This document shows positions 5,712 through 13,527 of a stretch of 24,559 nt of DNA, one piece after another. This DNA is from a virus. How positions within the stretch are numbered: the stretch's first letter is position 1; each line of letters opens with the position of its first letter. The position numbers and the translations under genes are program-made. The notes under the pieces were generated by a model. It was not told the DNA's origin. It did no database searches and worked only from the letters and a program-made list of their open reading frames with translations. Location of the stretch: IMG/VR virus record IMGVR_UViG_3300002144_000177, positions 1 to 24,559 of that record; one strand, 5' to 3'.

Positions 5712-6797
5712 TTGGCTAAACCATTTGACGTGTCTAAATTTAGAAAAGACATAACAAAGTCCATTGAAGGACTTTCAATCGGATTCAACGATCCGACAGA
5801 CTGGATCTCAACGGGTTCATATGCTCTCAATTACTTAATCAGTGGAGACTTTCATAAAGGAGTCCCACTAGGAAAAGTAACTGTGTTCGCAGGTGAATCA
5901 GGCGCAGGTAAATCATACTTCGCCGCAGGCAACATTGTGAAGTCAGCACAAGAGCAAGGTATCTTTGTAGTCTTAATCGATACAGAGAACGCACTTGACG
6001 AATCTTGGCTACATGCACTTGGTGTAGATACGACAGAAGAAAAACTTCTGAAGTTGAGCATGAGTATGATTGACGATGTAGCAAAAACTATATCAACCTT
6101 TATGAAAGATTACAAACTTCTGCCAGACGGTGAACGTCCTAAAGTTCTTTTTGTAATTGATTCATTAGGTATGATGTTAACACCGACTGATGTTGACCAG
6201 TTCGACAAAGGTGATATGAAAGGTGATATGGGTCGTAAACCCAAAGCACTAACATCTTTAGTGAGAAACTCAGTTAACATGTTCGGTAGTTATAACGTTG
6301 GACTTGTCGCAACTAATCACACTTATGCATCACAAGATATGTTTGACCCAGATGATAAAATCTCTGGTGGTCAAGGCTTTATCTACGCATCAAGTATTGT
6401 TGTTGCTATGAAGAAAATGAAACTTAAAGAAGATGCAGACGGCAACAAAATTTCTGATGTCAGAGGTATTCGTGCAGGCTGTAAAGTGATGAAGACTCGT
6501 TACGCAAAACCTTTCGAGGGTGTGCAAGTGAAGATTCCTTACGAGACAGGTATGAATCCTTATTCTGGTCTAGTAGACTTGTTTGAAAAAGCAAGCATAC
6601 TCACTAAACAAGGCAATCGTTTAAGGTATATCGCACAAGACGGTACTGAGATTCTTCAATTTAGAAAACCTTGGGAGGCAAATGCTAACGGTTGTTTGGA
6701 CATAGTAATGGCTGAATATGCTGAAGTTAAAGTAGCACTCGACAAACGAAATAACGAGGAAGCATTAACTCTACAAGAAGAGGAAGAGGTAGAATGA
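5712..6797 (+). CDS. uvsX: UvsX RecA-like recombinase
   Basis: A 361-residue RecA-family strand-exchange protein. The Walker A loop is GESGAGKS (residues 61-68), the Walker B strand is KVLFVIDSLG (about 144-153), and the L2/ATP-sensor region includes GLVATNHTY and SGGQGFIYASS, as in T4 UvsX. The C-terminus is strongly acidic (LQEEEEVE), as in UvsX and RecA. The length is close to that of T4 UvsX (about 390). The start codon is TTG with AGGAGA 5 bases upstream; the first residues AKPFDVSKFRKDI fit that choice. The stop overlaps the next start (ATGA). It forms filaments on Gp32-coated DNA with UvsY, encoded three genes on. Confidence 0.95.
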   Translation: MAKPFDVSKFRKDITKSIEGLSIGFNDPTDWISTGSYALNYLISGDFHKGVPLGKVTVFAGESGAGKSYFAAGNIVKSAQEQGIFVVLIDTENALDESWLHALGVDTTEEKLLKLSMSMIDDVAKTISTFMKDYKLLPDGERPKVLFVIDSLGMMLTPTDVDQFDKGDMKGDMGRKPKALTSLVRNSVNMFGSYNVGLVATNHTYASQDMFDPDDKISGGQGFIYASSIVVAMKKMKLKEDADGNKISDVRGIRAGCKVMKTRYAKPFEGVQVKIPYETGMNPYSGLVDLFEKASILTKQGNRLRYIAQDGTEILQFRKPWEANANGCLDIVMAEYAEVKVALDKRNNEEALTLQEEEEVE

Positions 6798-7045
6798 ATT
6801 TAAACGACTTAGCAAGTGTTTGGAAAATAATTAAACCTAGCATTGAAGATGGTGACCCAAGGGAAGCCGCTGATCTATTAGTTAATCATTTAATTGATGA
6901 TGGCATGACTGCACCTGAAATCAAAAAGGCGTTCGGCAAAGATGAGGAAATCATCGAAGCATTGTCGTATTTTTCTGATGAAGATGTAGATGCTATAGAC
7001 GAAGACGATGAAGATGAAGACGACCATGACGATGATTGGGATTAA
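6794..7045 (+). CDS. Small acidic protein
   Basis: An 83-residue protein sharing ATGA with the uvsX stop. The first 55 residues look like a compact helical domain (LASVWKIIKPSIEDGDPREA, LLVNHLIDDG, IKKAFG); the last 25 are almost all Asp and Glu, with His. The acidic tail could mimic DNA or be a protein-interaction tail. Position between uvsX and uvsY and translational coupling to uvsX suggest a recombination-related role. I do not recognise the family; Gp33-like late-transcription factors are also small acidic proteins, but no specific motif supports that. Confidence 0.75.
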   Translation: MNLNDLASVWKIIKPSIEDGDPREAADLLVNHLIDDGMTAPEIKKAFGKDEEIIEALSYFSDEDVDAIDEDDEDEDDHDDDWD

Positions 7046-7048
7046 TGT

Positions 7049-7246
7049 ATGTCTGTAATGAAACCAATGGCAAGTGACTATACTGATTTAAAAAAGTATG
7101 TAAAAGCCATGCAGGCATATTATGAATCCAGAGGTAAGTCACCTTATAAAGTGGCACTTCATGTTTACAAGGAAGCAGGTATCTATTCTATACAGGACTT
7201 GTTAGATCACAGGACAAATAATCCATGGAGTAGAGTAGACCTATGA
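7049..7246 (+). CDS. Small protein of unknown function
   Basis: A 65-residue protein (MSVMKPMASDYTDLKKYVKA...) that appears helical, with a mid-region rich in Lys and Tyr and an ending NNPWSRVDL. It starts 4 bases after the preceding stop. There is no clear Shine-Dalgarno, so translation probably depends on coupling; Met4 at 7058 is an alternative start. Its end overlaps the uvsY start (ATGA). No membrane segment or known motif was seen. Confidence 0.7.
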   Translation: MSVMKPMASDYTDLKKYVKAMQAYYESRGKSPYKVALHVYKEAGIYSIQDLLDHRTNNPWSRVDL

Positions 7247-7701
7247 ATTGGTACACTCGCATAAGTTATGACTTAGCAGTCATTCCAGACTTTATTGCTC
7301 ATTATGAAAATGAATTAATATCGTCAAAGGTAGATGTACGAGTTAGTGGTTTAGTAGAGAGACAGATAGCGGCACTCCCGGGTATAACTGAGCATCGTTT
7401 CAATCAACTACAAGAGGTTGAAGCGGTGCTTAATTTACTGAACATCAAACTACGCAAGATCCGTAGAGGTTACTTTCAGAAGTACTTAGAGAAATATGCG
7501 AGAGCATTGACCTCACGTGATGCTGAAAAGTATGTAGATGGTGAAGATGAAGTCATAGACTTCGAGTATCTAATCAATGAAGTAGCCTTACTTAGAAATA
7601 AGTATCTAGGCATTATGAAGGGATTAGATGCGAAACAGTGGCAAATGGGACACATAGTTCGTCTCAGGACTGCTGGAATGGAAGATATTTCTGTAGATTA
7701 G
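7243..7701 (+). CDS. uvsY: UvsY recombination mediator
   Basis: A 152-residue helical protein. The segment KLRKIRRGYFQKYLEKYARA, then LTSRDAEKYVDGEDEVIDFE, LLRNKYLGIMKGLDAKQWQMG and a C-terminal H-I-V-R-L-R-TAGMED resembles the UvsY proteins of marine T4-like phages as I remember them. T4 UvsY (137 residues) has the same size and the same kind of helical, basic centre. UvsY loads UvsX on Gp32-covered ssDNA as an oligomer. Position at the end of the uvsX operon supports the call. The start shares ATGA with the preceding gene; a terminator follows. Confidence 0.8.
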   Translation: MNWYTRISYDLAVIPDFIAHYENELISSKVDVRVSGLVERQIAALPGITEHRFNQLQEVEAVLNLLNIKLRKIRRGYFQKYLEKYARALTSRDAEKYVDGEDEVIDFEYLINEVALLRNKYLGIMKGLDAKQWQMGHIVRLRTAGMEDISVD

Positions 7702-7727
7702 TTCTAAGTTATTGATTTATAACGATG

Positions 7728-7755
7728 AAAAAGTGCATTTATTTGCACTTTTTTT
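7728..7755 (+). terminator. Rho-independent terminator after uvsY
   Basis: AAAAAGTGCA (7728-7737) and TGCACTTTTT (7744-7753) form a ten-pair stem with a six-base loop, running into a T tract. It ends the uvsX-uvsY operon just before the next promoter. Confidence 0.85.
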
Positions 7756-7756
7756 G

Positions 7757-7814
7757 CCCAAATGCTTGACATTACCCCAAAATGGCTGTATAATGCATAG
7801 TATAAACTGACACT
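7757..7814 (+). promoter_or_regulatory. Sigma70 promoter with shared flanks, copy 1
   Basis: TTGACA (7766-7771), 17 bases, TATAAT (7789-7794), both perfect. The -35 box lies within CCCAAATGCTTGACA (7757-7771), which matches 14 of 15 bases of the copy 2 promoter. ACTGACACT (7806-7814) follows 11 bases after the -10, at or just inside the expected transcript start, and is identical in copy 2. It drives the 121-residue unknown gene. Confidence 0.85.
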
Positions 7815-7827
7815 TTAGGAGTTAAAC

Positions 7828-8193
7828 ATGACTACATTAACTATCACAGCACAAGACATCAACACTTATACTGTAGAAGACCTTCAGACTATCCGAAGTG
7901 CGGCACTACAGGCGGCAGCCGATGCAGGTCAAGCCCATATGGACGCACACGGTGAGCATGCCTACTGTGGCTTTGCTTGGGTCAACATCTACGGTATCAA
8001 AGGTAACACCAAGTTGGGTAAGCGTATGAAGTTAGCAGGCTTTGAGAAAGACTACACTGGAGCCTACAGCATATGGAACCCAAGTGGCTTAGGCACACAG
8101 TGTATGAGCACCAAGACAGCAGGCGCTCATGCGTGTGCGAGTGTGTTCAACGCGGCAGGGTTCACAGCGTATGCAGGTAACAGGCCTGACTAA
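7828..8193 (+). CDS. Conserved-looking phage protein of unknown function
   Basis: A 121-residue soluble protein rich in Ala and Gly, with a short N-terminal helix (YTVEDLQTIRSAALQAAADA) and a beta-like core: HAYCGFAWVNIYG, KLGKRMKLAGFEKDYTGAYS, IWNPSGL and a C-terminal FTAYAGNRPD. From memory, proteins with the AWVNI...NTKLG core and IWNPSG motif occur in many unrelated phages, always without a function. It has its own consensus promoter and a TTTAGGAGTT site, which suggests strong early expression. The only conserved-type candidates for catalysis are two His, three Cys and the Trp residues, which is too little to name a reaction. Confidence 0.8.
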   Translation: MTTLTITAQDINTYTVEDLQTIRSAALQAAADAGQAHMDAHGEHAYCGFAWVNIYGIKGNTKLGKRMKLAGFEKDYTGAYSIWNPSGLGTQCMSTKTAGAHACASVFNAAGFTAYAGNRPD

Positions 8194-8212
8194 AATAATT
8201 CAAATTCTTTTA

Positions 8213-8271
8213 CCCAAAGGCTTGACAATAGCACTGAAAGGTGCTATAATACTATCTTACACACTGACACT
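8213..8271 (+). promoter_or_regulatory. Sigma70 promoter with shared flanks, copy 2
   Basis: TTGACA (8222-8227), 17 bases, TATAAT (8245-8250), preceded by CCCAAAGG and followed after 12 bases by ACTGACACT (8263-8271). The same upstream and downstream words flank the promoter at 7757-7814, while the spacer is different, so the flanks look selected rather than simply copied. It drives the AAA+ ATPase gene. Confidence 0.85.
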
Positions 8272-8283
8272 GAGGTAAATAAT

Positions 8284-9315
8284 ATGTCTACAATTAATGT
8301 AAAATACGGAACTTACAGGAACAATCCTGTAGTTGATCAACAATTCACTCTCGTTAAAGGCTTCACAGAAGGCAAACGTGGTGGATTTATAACTGTTAAG
8401 AACGAAGGACAATTCCCTCATTTTAACATTGCGAAAGTAAAAATTCAATTGAATAACATCAACGATGTTTCATGGGGAGGTGCACCAATTATGGGTGATT
8501 CTACAATCGCTTATCAGCCTGCTGTGGTCGAATCTGACGAAGATGCAATGAACCGAATCAAAATTCGATTTGATATTCTGGACGATATGGCAAGGGCCAC
8601 TATCGGTGGAGACATTAGAGCGATGATCGTTTCAGGTCCTCCAGGAGTAGGTAAGTCATTTGGAGTCGAACAGCAAATGGAGAAGGCTTCATTGTTCGAT
8701 CAACTATCAGGCAATCAAACTCGTTACGAGGTTGTTAAAGGTGCTATGACTGCATTAGGACTTTATGCAGTTCTTTACAAGTACTCTGATGCCAAGAACG
8801 TCTTGGTGTTTGATGACTGTGACTCTGTATTCGCTGATGATCTTGCTCTTAACATTCTTAAGGCGGCACTTGATTCAGGTAAGTCTAGGAAAATTTGCTG
8901 GAACTCAGACTCAAATCTGTTAAACAGAGAAGGCATTCCAAACTCATTCGTGTTTAAAGGTAGTGCAATCTTTATTACTAACTTGAAGTTTGAGAACATC
9001 AAGTCTAAGAAGTTACAAGATCACTTAGAGGCTTTACAGTCTAGGTGTCACTTCTTGGATCTTACTATCGATAATGACCGTGACAAGATGTTAAGAATCA
9101 AGCAAGTTGATAGAGACTGTGATGGCGGTTTGTTCAATGACTACAAGTTCAAAAACGGTGAAGGCAAGATGATCTTTGACTTCATGGAAGAGAACGCATC
9201 TAAGTTAAGAGAAGTCTCAATGAGAATGGCTCTTAAGATTGCTGACTTGTTTAAGATCCAGAAGAATGACAACTGGAAGATGTTAGCAGAATCAACGTGT
9301 ATGCGTAGAGTTTAA
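8284..9315 (+). CDS. AAA+ family ATPase
   Basis: A 343-residue protein. An N-terminal domain of about 100 residues (possibly substrate- or DNA-binding, with GGFITVKNEG and a NINDVSWGGAP segment) is followed by a P-loop domain with Walker A GPPGVGKS (118-125) and Walker B VLVFDDCDS (173-181). Beyond that is an AIFITNLKFEN sensor-1-like strand with Asn, then RCHFLDL and a helical lid (LREVSMRMALKIADLF). It is likely a single-ring AAA+ machine. It is not one of the core T4 helicases or the clamp loader Gp44 as far as the motifs show. It is a monocistronic unit with a consensus promoter and a strong terminator, so probably early and abundant. Function unknown. Confidence 0.85.
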   Translation: MSTINVKYGTYRNNPVVDQQFTLVKGFTEGKRGGFITVKNEGQFPHFNIAKVKIQLNNINDVSWGGAPIMGDSTIAYQPAVVESDEDAMNRIKIRFDILDDMARATIGGDIRAMIVSGPPGVGKSFGVEQQMEKASLFDQLSGNQTRYEVVKGAMTALGLYAVLYKYSDAKNVLVFDDCDSVFADDLALNILKAALDSGKSRKICWNSDSNLLNREGIPNSFVFKGSAIFITNLKFENIKSKKLQDHLEALQSRCHFLDLTIDNDRDKMLRIKQVDRDCDGGLFNDYKFKNGEGKMIFDFMEENASKLREVSMRMALKIADLFKIQKNDNWKMLAESTCMRRV

Positions 9316-9333
9316 CTCTGTGTCAGGAGTGGG

Positions 9334-9360
9334 GGCGGTCTTCGGATCGCCTTTTTTATT
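9334..9360 (+). terminator. Rho-independent terminator with UUCG loop
   Basis: GGCGGTC (9334-9340) and GATCGCC (9345-9351) pair around a TTCG loop closed by C-G, followed by a run of six T. It ends the AAA+ ATPase transcript. It uses the same tetraloop as the gp32 leader hairpin. Confidence 0.9.
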
Positions 9361-9370
9361 CCCAATTTAA

Positions 9371-9399
9371 TTGTTTTTATGAGGGGAGGAGAGTATAAT
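9371..9399 (+). promoter_or_regulatory. Promoter abutting an ATG (leaderless candidate 1)
   Basis: TTGTTT (9371-9376), 17 bases, TATAAT (9394-9399). Only 5 bases separate the -10 from the ATG at 9405, so a transcript from here would start at or within the codon. A GGAGGAG at 9385-9391 lies in the spacer, 13 bases before the ATG, and would be excluded from that transcript but usable on read-through RNA. The -35 is weak. Confidence 0.45.
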
Positions 9400-9404
9400 A
9401 AAGT

Positions 9405-10460
9405 ATGGAATTTCAACGTAAAGAACATCTCATTTATTACATGCTATCTAATAATAATGTTAGGTTAAGTCATTATGATTATTCCTTTTTAACGAGTATG
9501 CAATTTTTGGTACACGAGAAAAAAGATATCACTGAAGGTCAAGCCAATTTGTTTACTCGGTTGATTACAAAATATCAACATCAGTTATTCCTTAAGGGTC
9601 TTGTACAAAAATCACTTCATGCATTACCATGGCAAGCAAATGTCGTACCGAGTCTTCCCGAGTACACGAATGCAAGAGTTAAATATAACAAAGAAGAAAA
9701 TCTGTTAACCTTTGAAGTACCATTTAAAAAAGATTTTATTAATAAGTTCAACAGACACAGTTCAGACATCTGGCAATGGAACAAAGATAAAAGACGCTAT
9801 GAAGCACCTCCATCTACTGTTGCATTAAAGATGATATATACAACCTTGCCTAACTATTTTGAAACTGTGTATTACGGTGAGGTCAAAGAACTCATTGATG
9901 AATTAGAAAAAATAAGTAACACCACTACTCTTTGGAATCCAACCTTGGTAGAAACGAACGGCAATTATTTTATCGCCGCAAGTAATACTATATTAGATGA
10001 TCTGCTTAAAGACGTTCCTCTAAACGCAGAACCAAAAACACTTTGCAAGTTATCAGAAGTTGGTATTGCTATTGATGAAACGATTATAGCAAACAATGAT
10101 AAATTAAAATTCTGTTCGGAGTACACGACACAAATAGACATCGATCAAATACCTGAGGCTGCAAAATGGATTGCAGAATTGGGATGCGAGAAAGTTGTAC
10201 TAGCTAGAGGTTGGGCCCTTGACCACCTTGGTGTTCAGAACAAACCACACACATTAGAAATCATACAGCAGTTAAAAAATAATAACATTAACTTTGTTAG
10301 CAAAGCGTCAGTTGTAGTAGGCAATGATTTAGAGCAAGATTTAATGAAGGATGTAATGATATTGCAATACAGTACGTTACAAGACACGATGTCAAGTTCT
10401 AATCGTGGAGCAAGAAAGCATATACAAATAATAAACAGGAGAGCAATATCAGTAACATGA
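9405..10460 (+). CDS. Unknown protein encoded upstream of TonB receptor and uvsW (HARP-like segment)
   Basis: A 351-residue soluble protein. Residues about 42-65 (ITEGQANLFTRLITKYQHQL) form a helix of a type I recall in hypothetical proteins of marine phages. About residues 90-148 (LLTFEVPFKKDFINKFNRH, then IWQWNKDKRRYEAPPS and a helix) recall the HARP-like fold that accompanies SMARCAL1-type helicases, in which a strand-helix unit is followed by a Trp-containing turn. The C-terminal half has Rossmann-like alternation but no P-loop. It heads an operon with the TonB receptor and uvsW; its stop overlaps the receptor start (ATGA). It may be an accessory DNA-binding partner of UvsW; that is inference. 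Confidence 0.75.
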   Translation: MEFQRKEHLIYYMLSNNNVRLSHYDYSFLTSMQFLVHEKKDITEGQANLFTRLITKYQHQLFLKGLVQKSLHALPWQANVVPSLPEYTNARVKYNKEENLLTFEVPFKKDFINKFNRHSSDIWQWNKDKRRYEAPPSTVALKMIYTTLPNYFETVYYGEVKELIDELEKISNTTTLWNPTLVETNGNYFIAASNTILDDLLKDVPLNAEPKTLCKLSEVGIAIDETIIANNDKLKFCSEYTTQIDIDQIPEAAKWIAELGCEKVVLARGWALDHLGVQNKPHTLEIIQQLKNNNINFVSKASVVVGNDLEQDLMKDVMILQYSTLQDTMSSSNRGARKHIQIINRRAISVT

Positions 10461-12016
10461 AAAATAGAATAGCAATAGCAATGATGTTAACAGCATCAAT
10501 AGCAACATATACAAACGCCCAAGAGATCGAGGAGATCGTAGTCATGGGAACGACTATGTATGAAACAGAATCTAATCCAAGCACAGATGTCTTGTTGTTA
10601 GAATCACTCATACCAGAAGCAACACAAGCAGGTGGCTATGGTGGTTTTTCTGGTTATACAGAAAGAGGAACGCAAACAATACACACGAGTGTTTTTAGAA
10701 ATGGAGTCCCAGCAAATGATGCTGGCTCAGGTTGGTATGACTTTGGACATGACTACGCAACCGGCAACGAAACAATTAAAGTTGTTAACGGAGTCAACAG
10801 TGTTCTTTATGGTTCAGGTAGTTTAGGCGGGACAGTTTTTATTAACGATGATCTTATGAAAGATAGTTCTACTATCAGAGTAGGTGAACAACATAACTTT
10901 ATGTCTCATACATCAAACGGATTTAATATCTCATACTTTGATGTAAGCAATGACAGTGTTAAAACTAACAACGATGAAAGAGATGACTACTCTAACTTAA
11001 CTGTAAGAAATCAATTCACTGTAGGAGAGTTCACTACCAATCTTTCAGCCACTTCATACGACTATGACTATGATGGTTGTTACACTGCGAGTTTCTCATC
11101 ATCAAATGATTGTTCTCAGTTAGGTTCAAAAGGAACCTTATCAATAAGGAATGATAACTACACCTTTGGTTACTCTTTTAATAATGCCAAGTACAAGACT
11201 GAAAATGTACAAACATATTCATCAGATGCCGAGAGAGCATATGTAGATACAAGACACTCAGTTGGCAATCATATCTTTGGAGCAACGGTTGAGTATGAAG
11301 AATACGCAGACAACTCACAAGACAATATATCTGCTTATGCTTTGTTTAACTTCACTAACACTAACATAGGTGTTCGTGTAACAGAAGACACACTTGTAGG
11401 TAGATTAGGATTTGCGACAGACAACTTTTATTTCAGTGCTGGTACGTCTTATCGTAATCCAACTCTATACGAAATAAATGGTGATGCGTGGACACTAGCA
11501 AACTTTGATTTAGATCCTGAGGAAGCACTAGGGTATGAATTAGGTTATGGTAATCTAACATACTTTAACTATCATTTCTCAGAAGGGATTGATTACAGTT
11601 ATGCTTCATCGCAGTTTGTTAACACAGGCGAGTATGATACACAAGGGATAAGATATAACAACTCAATGTCCTTTGATTACTTAGATACATTCATAGGCTA
11701 TGAGTTAGGCTACACTGATTCAGATCAACCAAGAGTTGCCAAGTATAAAGCAATCATTACAAGTGTACATCAAGTAGACAACTATAAACTATCATTCACA
11801 TACACAGGACTGTTCGACAGAGAGCCTGGACCGTATGATGGGACAGCAATGTTAGATGATGTAAGTTCAATTGACTATAAGATCGAAGGATCTATTGCTC
11901 CAAACTACTTGCTATCGGCTACGATTAGAGATATACTTGACAGACGATATGAATACATTCCAGGATACAATTCTGGTGGCGTTGAATTCTTTATCACATT
12001 ACAATATAGGCCTTAA
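10457..12016 (+). CDS. TonB-dependent outer-membrane receptor
   Basis: A 519-residue protein with a signal peptide (MKNRIAIAMMLTASIATYTNA, cleavage likely before Gln22), a TonB box EEIVVMG (25-31), and a plug domain to about residue 130. The plug includes VFRNGVPAND, ETIKVVNGVNSVLYGSGSLG and GTVFIND, the family's NGxxSxLYGSxxxGGxxxI signature. The rest is a barrel of alternating Tyr/Phe/Asn-rich strands ending FFITLQYRP. It is shorter than BtuB (about 610), mainly through short loops. The last residue is Pro rather than the usual aromatic. These receptors import siderophores, vitamin B12 or other scarce ligands with TonB energy. A phage could use one to feed the host, or to replace or mask a receptor that rival phages use. 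AGGAGAG lies 13 bases before the ATG. The family call is firm, the role unknown. Confidence 0.9.
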   Translation: MKNRIAIAMMLTASIATYTNAQEIEEIVVMGTTMYETESNPSTDVLLLESLIPEATQAGGYGGFSGYTERGTQTIHTSVFRNGVPANDAGSGWYDFGHDYATGNETIKVVNGVNSVLYGSGSLGGTVFINDDLMKDSSTIRVGEQHNFMSHTSNGFNISYFDVSNDSVKTNNDERDDYSNLTVRNQFTVGEFTTNLSATSYDYDYDGCYTASFSSSNDCSQLGSKGTLSIRNDNYTFGYSFNNAKYKTENVQTYSSDAERAYVDTRHSVGNHIFGATVEYEEYADNSQDNISAYALFNFTNTNIGVRVTEDTLVGRLGFATDNFYFSAGTSYRNPTLYEINGDAWTLANFDLDPEEALGYELGYGNLTYFNYHFSEGIDYSYASSQFVNTGEYDTQGIRYNNSMSFDYLDTFIGYELGYTDSDQPRVAKYKAIITSVHQVDNYKLSFTYTGLFDREPGPYDGTAMLDDVSSIDYKIEGSIAPNYLLSATIRDILDRRYEYIPGYNSGGVEFFITLQYRP

Positions 12017-12020
12017 ACGA

Positions 12021-13478
12021 ATGCCCGGAACTGCAATACTTAAAATCAAAGACGAGGTCAATCTAAAGATTGAAGGACTCGAACTGGATGCTCGTAGAGC
12101 ATTGATGAAGAAATTCGAGTACGAAGTTCCAGGAGCCCGTTATATGCCTAGTGTAAGGTTGGGTAGATGGAATGGAAAGGTGACTTACTGTTCGTTAGCA
12201 GGCTCAACGTTTATTAATCTCTTACCACAAATTATTCCTATCTTAGAAGAACTCAATTATGATATCGAGTTGGAAGATTTACGGGGTTACACGAACACAT
12301 TTAACTTTGAAGAAGTTACAGTAGATACGTTTAAAGACGTTCTCTGGCCCAAAGGACACGTCTGTGAGGGGCAGTCTATCGAACTGAGGGACTATCAAGT
12401 AGAAGTTATTAATCAGTTCTTAGCAAACCCTCAATCGATTCAAGAGGTCGCTACAGGGGCAGGAAAGACGATTATGACTGCCGCCCTGAGTAAGAGTATC
12501 GAAGCATATGGACGAAGCATTGTCATCGTTCCTAACAAGAGTCTAGTTACACAAACAGAAGAAGATTATATAAATTTAGGTTTGGATGTCGGTGTCTATT
12601 TTGGTGATCGAAAAGAATACTTTAAGCAACACACTATCTGTACATGGCAATCACTCAACATTCTATTAAAGAACTCTAAGAAAGGTGATGTAGATTGCAC
12701 CATCGATGAGTTCATTGAAGGTGTTGTATGTGTCATGGTTGACGAAGTACACATGGCTAAAGCAGATGCGTTGAAGCAACTGTTAACAGGTGTCATGGCA
12801 CACATTCCCATTCGCTGGGGATTGACTGGGACAGTTCCGAAAGCAGAATACGAAAGACTTGCCTTAGAAGTTAGTTTAGGTCCAGTCATTAATAAATTGT
12901 CTGCTAAAGAATTACAAGACCAAGGTGTCTTGGCAAAATGTCACGTGAACATTGTGCAATTACAAGACGATAAAGAATTCAGTGACTATCAAGCCGAACT
13001 AAAACACTTGCTATCAGATTCTAACCGTTTAGATAAAATAGCAGAGTTGATAGATAAGATTAAAGAGACAGGCAATACACTAGTGTTAGTTGATCGAGTG
13101 AATGCAGGTAATGCCCTTGTTGAAAGATTAGACGATGCAGTATTTGTATCAGGGGGAATGAAAGTTGTCGATAGAAAAGAAGAATATGATGATGTTGCCA
13201 CTAGCACTAATAAAATTATTGTTGCTACTTACGGCGTGGCTAGTACTGGTATTAATATTCCTAGGATATTTAATCTTGTACTCCTTGAACCAGGTAAGAG
13301 TTTTGTTCGTGTCATACAGTCTATCGGGCGTGGCATTCGTAAAGCGGACGATAAAGACTTTGTTCAAATCTGGGACATAACAAGTTCGTGCAGATTTGCT
13401 AAACGACATTTAACTTCTCGTAAAGCATTTTACAAAGAAGCAAACTATCCGTTTGCTATAGAAAAATTAAAATATTGA
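12021..13478 (+). CDS. uvsW: UvsW-type SF2 DNA helicase
   Basis: The frame is open from 11871, but that would overlap the receptor gene. The start at 12021 (MPGTAILKIKDEVNLKIEG), 4 bases after the receptor stop, fits the N-terminal domain of UvsW, so the protein has 485 residues (T4 UvsW about 500). The N-terminal double-stranded-DNA-binding domain includes FEYEVPGARYMPSVRLGRWN. The helicase motifs are LRDYQ (Q-like), ATGAGKT (144-150), DEVH (241-244), GLTGT and QSIGRGIRK (motif VI). UvsW drives branch migration, unwinds R-loops and moves replication from origin to recombination mode. Only a weak ribosome site is present, so it is probably coupled to the receptor gene. Confidence 0.92.
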   Translation: MPGTAILKIKDEVNLKIEGLELDARRALMKKFEYEVPGARYMPSVRLGRWNGKVTYCSLAGSTFINLLPQIIPILEELNYDIELEDLRGYTNTFNFEEVTVDTFKDVLWPKGHVCEGQSIELRDYQVEVINQFLANPQSIQEVATGAGKTIMTAALSKSIEAYGRSIVIVPNKSLVTQTEEDYINLGLDVGVYFGDRKEYFKQHTICTWQSLNILLKNSKKGDVDCTIDEFIEGVVCVMVDEVHMAKADALKQLLTGVMAHIPIRWGLTGTVPKAEYERLALEVSLGPVINKLSAKELQDQGVLAKCHVNIVQLQDDKEFSDYQAELKHLLSDSNRLDKIAELIDKIKETGNTLVLVDRVNAGNALVERLDDAVFVSGGMKVVDRKEEYDDVATSTNKIIVATYGVASTGINIPRIFNLVLLEPGKSFVRVIQSIGRGIRKADDKDFVQIWDITSSCRFAKRHLTSRKAFYKEANYPFAIEKLKY

Positions 13479-13492
13479 AGTTACCATTTAAA

Positions 13493-13521
13493 TTGAACAT
13501 TACACACAGAGGAGTTATAAT
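13493..13521 (+). promoter_or_regulatory. Promoter abutting an ATG (leaderless candidate 2)
   Basis: TTGAAC (13493-13498), 17 bases, TATAAT (13516-13521). Six bases separate the -10 from the ATG at 13528, so the predicted first base of the RNA is the A of that ATG. AGAGGAG at 13508-13514 lies inside the spacer. It heads the longest gene chain in the window (13528-19947). Confidence 0.55.
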
Positions 13522-13527
13522 ACACAC

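Noticed and set aside
11871-12020. Upstream extension of uvsW to 11871
   Set aside because: It would overlap 146 bases of the receptor gene; the residues before Met at 12021 do not resemble a UvsW N-terminus.
12596-12889. 97-codon minus-strand frame opposite uvsW
   Set aside because: It falls entirely inside the helicase motifs of uvsW; the translation shows no recognisable pattern.
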